From: Berghia stephanieae
Taxonomy: Eukaryota; Mollusca; Gastropoda; Nudibranchia; Aeolidiidae
DNA: 64,000 nt
Reading direction: 5' to 3'
Assembly: GCA_034508935.3 (NCBI GenBank)
Contig: CM067442.1
Span: forward strand, 93,283,652 to 93,347,651
Positions 59,101 to 64,000 of this stretch are shown piece after piece; the first letter of the stretch is position 1; every line of letters begins with the position of its first letter. Both the position numbers and the translations under genes were made by a program. A model generated the notes under the pieces. It was not told the DNA's origin, searched no databases, and saw nothing but the letters and a program-made list of their open reading frames with translations.

Positions 59101-60654
59101 CGCCACGCAACAAACTCGTGAAGTACGGGAATGCCATTTTTCTGAATTCGATTACTCACTTGCTATCAACGATATAAACGTGCGGTAAAAAGGAAACGGA
59201 AATAGAACGATCGCATTACGTTTACGATGTTTCCGGTTTAGAATAAAACGAAGTGATTCGTTGCAATAACAAAGTAAACATGATCCGTTTTTTCTCGGGG
59301 GCCGCGGGCGATGACGGGCGATGCGGGCCTCAACAGTCGCGGGCGACTCCAGGGGAAGCGGGCCTCTATGGGTTAAGATAGACATAGAGATTGAAATCAC
59401 TATTTCTCGAGTTGTGAATAGCTCATACTCATACAGTAGAGCCACGCCCTCCCCGGCCAGGTGTTGTTGTTGTACCAGAAAGGTCGCGTGTTCGAGACCC
59501 CGTCGCCGCCACGAAATTGGAAAGCTTCATCGGTAACTGTAACCAATTCTGAATCCGCCATCCCGCCTGTATTATTATAGCTTTGGGAGGCCTTCCGAAA
59601 GCTCATCATGCCAAATATTCGCTCCTAAGAAAAAATACAACCTAGTACCTTTGACTACCCCTAATAGGAAAAAAACAAAACAAAAACAACCCTAGGACTG
59701 CTTTGCACTGCCTTTCAATACCTCACAAATCAAAATGGCGGCCGAGAATCAAAACAATGGTCAAATTCAAATTAGGAAATTTTTAACTTTCACAAATCTA
59801 TAAAGGTCTGTTCTTTATGATGACAAATTGAATAAATAAACGTCTGACAAAAGGTCCAAAGTGAAAATACAAATTGAAAGAAATGCTATAACTATAACGA
59901 GGAGCTTTCAGGAGGCCTCCCTTGTTCTCGGCAAACTTTTTCTTTTTTTTAAAACTGGTCTGCACGCAGGAAGAAAATGATGTCGGTTCGAATTCTAATG
60001 GTCTGGATGCAGAGGCACATACGTCAGAGTTAGTATCCTGGCTTCTGATTGGCTAAACATACGGTGAAAATAGTCTGTCAGACTATTATCACCATACGGT
60101 GAAAATAGCCTGCTAAAACACTATTTTCACCGTACCGTAAAATATATTGCAAACAATAAAACAAAAACAAAGGCAAAATGAACCGCTAGATCAATTGCAA
60201 ATAAGAAACAAACTTATCACTATCAGTTTGCAGTCTACTACTCACTACTGCAAATAACGAAAAGGAACAGAAACTATCTGCAGTACTACTGAAAAGAACA
60301 AAAACTGCGATATGCAGAAATATATTGCTAATAGCAGACAACCCACTACTCTGCAAATAGAGGTAGCCAAAAAACAAAATCCTATTTCTCTGTCTCTATG
60401 TCAGTCTATCACTATTCAATATCATCATATGTAGTAAGAAAAAAATGAAAATGGCAAGGCAATGGCAATGGTCGTGGTCGTGAGTTAGTTGGTGTGATTT
60501 TTTTCAAGTTAAAAGACTTCAAATGGAAATCAAGCATTACCGGAAAAGCTGTAATTTACTATTGAATTGTTTGGCTTTCATTTTGGGTTCGTTTCCAAAG
60601 AAACCATCAACAGTGATTCCCATTTCTTGAACTCGTGAACTGTTCATTTTTTTT
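47142..60654 (-). CDS. TRMT1L: TRMT1L, tRNA guanosine N2-methyltransferase-like protein (nine exons)
   Basis: Trm1-family SAM-dependent enzyme (human TRMT1L methylates tRNA guanosine). Minus-strand exons: 60654-60541, 51031-50937, 50620-50380, 50126-49917, 49707-49517, 48905-48827, 48234-48172, 48088-47609, 47262-47142. All phases agree; from the ATG at 60647 the product is 528 residues. Motif I reads AACDSFAASGIAGLQW (human DAFGATGIMGLQW). TEYWKEMAARIV and AAARCNKGI follow, then the cysteine pairs CRFCEDRVF and LPCKCK, and near the end SRTHFDPCAVRTSA. Where human has LDPFGTSVNYLD this gene has LSPYKNCPEYID, so the catalytic-motif Asp is missing. A 150-residue Ser/Asn-rich insert lies in the eighth exon. 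The vertebrate N-terminal zinc-finger part was not found; either it lies in unseen exons or it is absent. The intron after 49517 uses a GC donor (GAAG/GCAAGA). Confidence 0.93.
48235..48826. other. TRMT1L intron with poly-G tract
   Basis: Unclassified apart from 20 G at 48528-48547. Confidence 0.5.
48528..48547. repeat. Poly-G tract, 20 G
   Basis: Uninterrupted run of 20 G in a TRMT1L intron. Confidence 0.9.
48906..49516. other. TRMT1L intron, nothing recognised
   Basis: AT-rich intron following the GC donor; acceptor is the CAG just before 48905. Confidence 0.5.
51032..51659. other. TRMT1L large intron, start; CAT/CAA-rich tract
   Basis: 51190-51410 is a degenerate ATC/ACC-rich region, and (AT)n occurs at 51467-51488. 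No exon. Confidence 0.5.
51660..52560 (-). pseudogene. Tc1-like transposase relic
   Basis: The minus strand reads WDSVLFTDKSLFEVDS, RIWISSYRYRGECFN, FQHDNSTSHRA and SMRQRVVALIN, matching the DDE region and the C-terminal SMRRRVQAVI-type motif of Tc1 transposases. Frame changes and stops are frequent. Inverted ends were not identified. Confidence 0.82.
52630..53050. repeat. Palindromic satellite, block 1
   Basis: About twelve units centred on CACCGTACGGTG, alternating with a variant ending GGTAATA. The spacers GATAATAGTGTGGGAGAC and TTGGTGGACGATTTT alternate, giving a dimer period near 67 bp. The core is its own reverse complement. Confidence 0.93.
53061..56417 (-). mobile_element. Full-length, apparently intact LINE inserted in the palindromic satellite
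   Basis: Flanked by AGCGTATGGT (53051-53060 and 56418-56427). 3357 bp: 209-bp leader, one open ORF and a 3' UTR of only 16 bp ending AGCAGCA. No poly(A). The duplicated 10 bp corresponds to the core ACCGTACGGT of a satellite unit with two changes. Confidence 0.93.
53077..56208 (-). CDS. LINE ORF: APE endonuclease and reverse transcriptase, 1043 residues, uninterrupted
   Basis: Starts MSSPKQSRQWRSG with a basic N-terminus. Endonuclease (about 65-280): LSLNVESQS, LLLQETHLYS, CLGDFNSHHHEW, SQHRPVLV. RT (about 480-760): GKAAGIDGVYPDMV, SYRPISLLSCLYK, EQAGFREGRCT, AVFIDLSAAYDTVW, NGVPQGSVLAPMLF, catalytic YADDWALV, PKYLGVTLDRSLTY. The C-terminus has CPLCPRC and HLVERC, a Cys/His knuckle. No RNase H. 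Jockey-like in layout; clade unproven. No stops or frame changes, so this copy could be competent or very recent. A separate ORF1 was not found. GC content is higher than in the flanking host sequence. Confidence 0.93.
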   Translation of the reverse strand: MSSPKQSRQWRSGLPPSQIIPRSCRPGRRHVREKSKRPMHQSIRGLPIGKCDGGDGELTRILSLNVESQSMAKNELLSKLLAVHCVDILLLQETHLYSGAQSSRFQIPGYTVVQREDTSRLKGGVSVYAKEPSKVRVIESVTDSNGVNRISVEVGGLCLHNIYKPPRATWTTPPVPVVSHPSICLGDFNSHHHEWGYRDCNEAGRQLRSWMDCNDLHLVYDPTAKGTFRGTRHKKEYTPDLTLVTKGANGEPLQVKRTVLGDFPHSQHRPVLVTAGVTIPRVQSLPLCRWNFRKADWEEFSSYIEQVCPAIPPKSKNITRFSRLLVKSAQRSIPRGKRKFYTPCWTAESEELYREYQQTQSQDTADRLLQSLAEGRKQRWQETVESLDFTHSSRHAWRLIKKLDPDRNFAKAAPECEADTIAKNIKNRSKRVPNQAFERGVRKAYRTILDSLPAEESDWTAPFSPREVGAAISEVKNGKAAGIDGVYPDMVTHLGPRARAWLAEAMSDILANGKLPQVWKHAKIVAILKPGKPAKEADSYRPISLLSCLYKLLERVLLNRWGPVLDAALPPEQAGFREGRCTTEQVIALTEHIEHGFERKQQTGAVFIDLSAAYDTVWCDGLMLKLAKIIRCKKTLKLFSSILGERQFHVALGDATSKVRKLKNGVPQGSVLAPMLFNVYISDMPNTSSLRLGYADDWALVTQSKVWTRLESVLSEDVTRLKSYFDKWYLKMNTSKTVATAFHLCSGWHTRKLNVLVGDQPLPYEPRPKYLGVTLDRSLTYRVHLEGVARKIEKRNSLLRKLAGSTWGASQALLRTSALALCYSTAEYCAPVWGRSRNVEKVDVKLRKSMHIVSGTLATTPREWGPVMAAIQPPDVRRETITGNWLSKIKERGNGDTPLMRIMNGAPVSSRNKSRQPLYAESLTTDRAAHTRWKSVWTNSIPRGGGDLHSSKLGEKLPGFDTSKRRHWVAANRLRSRSCLTAGALHQWGLTSCPLCPRCGQEPETAEHLVERCVVTMLPGGFATVHECGPDFADWVDRHNIIV
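56418..57275. repeat. Palindromic satellite, block 2
   Basis: Some two dozen units of the CACCGTACGGTG type, with spacers such as GATAATGGTGTGGAAGGC and GATAATAGTGTGGGAGAC. Higher-order repetition is visible: the stretch around 56480-56700 recurs around 56890-57090. Confidence 0.93.
57501..57720 (-). repeat. CORE-SINE (MIR-like) element
   Basis: On the minus strand the head GTGGCTCAGCAG (A box) and AAGTTCGATTACC (B box) come from a tRNA. The body has GTGTGGCCTTGAGCAAGTCA and GCTCAGTTTGCGG, close to the conserved core of MIR/CORE-SINEs (CTTGGGCAAGTCACT, CTCAGTTT). The tail is (TTTAT)n. Inserted inside family-A copy A7. Confidence 0.82.
57721..57905. repeat. Palindromic satellite, block 3 (inside copy A7)
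   Basis: About five units. 57721-57830 is nearly identical to 57058-57170 in block 2, so this block was probably copied from there. Confidence 0.9.
58245..58585. repeat. Palindromic satellite, block 4
   Basis: About ten units with the same core and spacers; the GTGGACGATTTTCACC wording is frequent. Ends at GGCCTGACACACTATTTT. Confidence 0.92.
58666..59372 (-). mobile_element. piggyBac-type non-autonomous element with an acidic N-terminal reading frame
   Basis: TTAA on both sides (58662-58665, 59373-59376) and inverted ends CCCATAGAGGCCC / GGGCCTCTATGGG. The minus-strand frame from 59137 reads MAFPYFTSLLRGARND, then a Glu/Asp-rich stretch like the N-terminus of piggyBac transposases, and ends without the DDE domain. 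707 bp. Confidence 0.87.
59377..59584. other. Short unclassified segment with a B-box-like motif
   Basis: GTGTTCGAGACCCC near 59489 fits a Pol III B box, but no convincing A box precedes it on the plus strand. Confidence 0.3.
59585..59921. mobile_element. MITE with GGGAGGCCTTCCGAAAGCTC ends
   Basis: The left end GGGAGGCCTTCCGAAAGCTC and the right end (reverse complement GGGAGGCCTCCTGAAAGCTC) pair; 337 bp, no coding. Same terminus family as 4412 and 10647. Flanking duplication not clear. Confidence 0.7.
60058..60135. repeat. Palindromic satellite, isolated block 5
   Basis: Three units: ACGGTGAAAATAGTCTG, its inverted partner with CACCATACGGTG, and CACTATTTTCACCGTAC. The wording matches the left edge of block 1 (52634-52680). 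Confidence 0.88.
60136..60540. other. TRMT1L large intron, right end
   Basis: AT-rich, nothing recognised. The donor of the 60654-60541 exon is GTAATG at 60540-60535. Confidence 0.45.
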
Positions 60655-60824
60655 CTGTACAGACTTTTCAAATGTGAAATGAATCTTTGGTAAGTGATGA
60701 GTAAACAATGTATCTGTTGACAGTTTCATCAGTTTTCAAAAATCATAGAATATTAAAAGTGGTATATCAATATCGTCTTTTTATAATCGCGAGATTCCAT
60801 TGAAGGTAAACTCCGAGATAGAAT

Positions 60825-61218
60825 GAAGTTGACGTCACTCGGGTCTTTGTTATTGTTTTTGCCATCCACGATTATGAGTAATTCTCACTTAACTGTATTA
60901 TCCAGACAATAAAAGTTGATGGTTACACAGAGTTTTCTTGGCTAAGAAGCTCACAACATTGCCATCCGGAAATATAACGGACCAACACACAAAACTATGT
61001 GTAACATTGAACGTTTATAGTCTGGTTAACACTGTTTAGTGAGAATTACTCATAATAAGCGCGGATGGAAAAAAAAAACAGTAACAAAGACATGAGTGAC
61101 GTCAACTTCAATCTATCTATTGTCTAGTTAATACTGTTTAGTGAGAATTATTCATAAACATGGGTGACAAAAAAAAACAATAACAAAGACCTGAGTGACG
61201 TCGACTTCCTTCTATCTA
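60825..61218. repeat. Foldback element with duplicated right arm
   Basis: The left arm (60825-60900) reads GAAGTTGACGTCACTC and GAGTAATTCTCAC. Two right arms (about 61035-61130 and 61132-61218) carry the inverse, GTGAGAATTACTCAT and GAGTGACGTCAACTTC, in tandem. TGACGTCA is a perfect CRE site and is present in the first two arms. The loop is about 125 bp. Confidence 0.72.
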
Positions 61219-63188
61219 TAGCCAAGGGCAACATTTAACTTGTTGGATGAGACTTGACGCCTGTTAGGCGATATTTTTTTTTTCGACAGAGACAACGTTG
61301 TTAACGGACAGCACTCATTTTACAGCCGAGTGCGATGAGAGAATGTGAGTAAATAGCCTTTTCCAAGGACTCAACTATCAGCTGAGAGCGAGACTCGACT
61401 CGATCCTAGGACTTTCCGATCCGAAGGCGAGTGGCATACCACAAGACCACATTTGTAATAAATGAACAGAGCAGAAGAACTCGTATACAAAAGGTAGCAA
61501 CCAAAATCGAAACTGTCAGTTTAGTTTCCCAGAAAACAGGATAAAGTCCTTATTCATATATGTAATACCTACGTATAAGTTTGTATGTATCTGATAGCCT
61601 ACGAGGTCTTTCCTCGAGGTCAAAGAGTTACCGATTTCTTTTGAAAATTGTAATAACAACCCGATTCTCATTATATTATAAGAAAACCTAATAAAACAAC
61701 ATGGTAAAACTGAGCGGGATGTTTTCATTCTTACGTCTATTATTAAATCGTTAAAACACCAAGAAAAAATATGCGATAACGGGATTCAAACCCACCACCC
61801 CTACCTAATAAAAACTAAACCTAATAATATTTATACAAAATGGTAAGACTAAATGGAGTATAACAACGTACACTATTTGGATACCATCATCAATCGGTCC
61901 GATTTAACATTTTATTTAATTTTAAAGTGACAGTATAAGGTCAATTCTGTGTGAGTAAAAAGGAAGGTGATAAAGAGGAAAAGCTGTTAAATTTAGTTAA
62001 AAGCACCAAAGAAAAGGCAAGGCAAAGGGGACTGGACAAATAGGGAAATGACAATTACACAAGCAATCCATCAATTTGCTTATTTTTTACTTTGTCGAAA
62101 AGTTCCATGGAATATACCGCCTTGAAGGATACGCTATAGTGATACCTAGATAGTACATAACAGAGATATGATTTACAAGGGGAAAAAATATCCCAGAGAA
62201 AGGAAACTACACATTTGTCTTTGTTCCAAAAGAATTGTAATATCGCCTAACAGACGTCATTTCACGTCCTACATGTTTAAACGTTGATGTTGGTCAGGGA
62301 CCGCTTGTAAAGCGCTTTGAGCACATGTAGTGGATAATGCGCTATACAAAAGCTCAAGTATTTCTTTTTATGTCAATACCACCCCACCACACCGTGTTGC
62401 GTCAATCTTCATCACATGAAGCTGCAACTATTTTGGATTGGATCTTTCTTGCGTTTTCATAGAAATGAATTTTGATAACTATTTGGTACTTTCTAAAATA
62501 GCTGCACTGTGCGTTTCATCTCTTTTTAGTTCATCTCTTTGGTACCTGGAGTTGTAAGGTCATATCCGGTTTATCGCAGATTGAAATGAAACTCTTTCTT
62601 TGTAAAAAATAATAAAATTTCAAAGTGGTTGTGAAGGAAAACAATGATTTTCCCCTCGACATAAGTTAAGAATTGTTTCAAAGATAAAACGAAACAATGC
62701 AGCCTTATTCAATAAATACAGGGAAAGTCTATCCCTGATGTTTATACAATGGATTTTGACTGTTCATGAATGCTTACAACTAACAGTTATCCCCTATCTG
62801 GCCCGTGATTTATCGTGTGTTTCTGCCGATCGCTACCCATTCAAATCAATTATAATTATAAATTATACAATTACAATTTGATTAGCGACCGGAGGTCAAA
62901 ATTTTATATTAACAGTATAGCAGATTGTCATATATGTATGGAAAGGTCTTCTTTAGCTCTATTCAGAACTGTAAACAGATTGAAAATATTCCTATTATTA
63001 AAGAAACTGTCGGCCAAGACATGTGGCATACTTTTGAAGTCAACCTGCCGATTTTGATGTTCGACGAATAAACTACTGTTTAGCATATAAATCTTAATGA
63101 ATAAAGAATGGTAATACTATTATATACCTTTTGAAAGGTGTTAAGTATTAAACAGGTTGATTATTAAGTATCACTTACAATACAGTAT
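61219..63188. other. Stretch between TRMT1L and the right-edge gene
   Basis: On the minus strand near 61465-61365, GTGGTATGCCACTCGCC and GGATCGAGTC look like a decayed tRNA-derived SINE. 62155-62220 is a family-A remnant (minus). 62305-62355 has AAAGCGCTTTGAGCACATGT, also seen at about 13656, and 62355-62445 is a LINE 3' end. The rest is unclassified. Confidence 0.4.
62355..62445 (+). repeat. LINE 3'-end fragment, same family as 11310-11930
   Basis: GTCAATACCACCCCACCACA, then GTCAATCTTCATCACATGAA and TTTTGGATTGGAT repeat the last part of the LINE fragment ending at 11930. Confidence 0.75.
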
Positions 63189-64000
63189 TTAATTTTCTTT
63201 CAACAAGACATTTCCTTTCTCCATCTCTTCTTGTAGTTTCTCAACGTAAATATCATCCGAACCCTGGTACTTCAGATTAAACCAGGCTGGATACCCGGGT
63301 ACGGATGAATAATTGTTGCAACATACTCTTTGAGAATGCCATCTTCATTTTCATCCTGCTCATCATTTTTCTCCACTAATTTATGGATGATTTGGCGCCC
63401 AATTAAAAAAGATGCCTTTAATGTTTCGTCTGGTGATGATGGAACTTGATGGGCGTGTTGAATGAGGTGTTTGCAATTTTCTTTTAACTCTTGCCATGTT
63501 AGAACCCTTCTTTTTCCAGTAATTGCATCTTTTTCAGAAAATCTAAAGAATTTTGGGTCTGCATACTGTTGCAAAATTTTTTCCCTGAACCTAAGCTGTG
63601 CCTTCAATGCCTCAGACTTTTCCCCAACCCCGCTAATGTTCTTTACTTCTTCTAATTGATGCTCATGTTGGTACAGTCCAAAATACAAAATATCCTTGAA
63701 AATAATCTCTCTTTCTTTCATTTGTTTTCCCCTCCTTGTCTCCTCATCCTCTCTCTTTTTCCTCTGATTCTCAGCCCTTTCTTCTTTAATCTGCTTCCTT
63801 CGTTGCCTGTACAGTGCCTGTAGTTTGGGGGCTCCAATTCTCGACTGTGATATCAAACTTTCTTTTTCAGCCGGATCCTTCTTACAAAGCCACTCTGCAG
63901 TTTTATTCAGACAGAACATGATATACGCTTCCTGCGAGATATGGTGGATGTTGGGTTTGAAGCGCAGCAGTTGATCTGTGTATGCAAAAACACGTTCTGC
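63189..64000 (-). CDS. 3' part of a gene for a charged protein with a hAT-dimerisation-like segment
   Basis: The minus-strand frame is open from the window edge (AERVFAYTDQLLRFKPN, then AYIMFCLNKTAEWL) to a stop at 63272. AERVFAYTDQL resembles the NAERVFS-type C-terminal dimerisation motif of hAT transposases. A long Lys/Glu/Arg-rich, probably coiled-coil segment follows (RRKQIKEERAENQRKKREDE), then KAQLRFREKILQQ and KRRVLTWQELKENCKHLI. One missing G near 63300 (CCCGGGTATCC) would let the frame go on as YPAWFNLKYQGSDDIYVEKL and stop at 63189; this tail reads like the end of an uncharacterised protein family I recall from fish and invertebrates. Function unknown; origin from a hAT transposase is inference. 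Confidence 0.65.

Noticed and set aside
58865-59137. Acidic minus-strand frame as an upstream TRMT1L exon
   Set aside because: It lies between piggyBac-type ends with TTAA duplications, and TRMT1L phases already join 60541 to 51031 without it.
52630-60135. CRISPR-like array
   Set aside because: Regular palindromic repeats suggested it, but the spacers are themselves repeated, there are no cas genes, and the host genes are animal.

Overview
The window looks like nuclear DNA of an animal, most likely a marine invertebrate. It holds three spliced genes with clear vertebrate relatives, AT-rich introns, many microsatellites, and a dense layer of LINEs, SINE-like retroposons and DNA transposons. 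I cannot name the species. All exon boundaries were read by eye from splice signals, codon phase and remembered human protein sequences; no search was run. No LTR retroelement, Polinton, CRISPR array or rRNA gene was recognised.

Left part (1-19 kb). USP14 (proteasome-associated deubiquitinase) runs on the minus strand from a 16-nt first coding exon at 10908 to the exon with the catalytic cysteine at 396-499, and continues off the left edge. Its 7.6-kb first intron is a transposon graveyard: a 6.2-kb interval with 24-bp inverted ends, hAT-like elements, a long hairpin, a GT-rich minisatellite and (AG)n. On the other strand, after a 2-kb gap with a LINE fragment, come a possible promoter near 12.9 kb, an orphan terminal exon at 16937-17133, and CYB5RL.

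Middle (19-46 kb). CYB5RL (NADH-cytochrome b5 reductase-like, plus strand) has six coding exons between 18993 and 31887. Its introns hold a 4.4-kb LINE with target-site duplications inside a Tc1 relic, a nearly intact mariner, a LINE 3' end and a piggyBac fragment. Downstream is a zone of SINE-like families (called A and B here) and pogo-type elements. It ends in a nest at 38.96-46.17 kb: two LINEs lie inside a pogo element that split a family-A retroposon.

Right part (47-64 kb). TRMT1L (tRNA guanine methyltransferase family, minus strand) has nine recognisable exons from 60654 to 47142. The usual DPFG catalytic motif reads SPYK. Its 9.5-kb intron contains a Tc1 relic, an array of CACCGTACGGTG palindromes spread over 7.5 kb, a full-length LINE with an open 1043-codon frame inserted exactly in one palindrome, a CORE-SINE-like element and a piggyBac-type element. 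At the right edge is the 3' part of a gene for a charged protein with a hAT-dimerisation-like segment.

The most unusual items are the palindrome array with its LINE insertion, the family A/B retroposons with a shared 3' end, the altered TRMT1L active site, and a set of otherwise open frames each broken by one missing base in a short homopolymer, which points to consensus errors.
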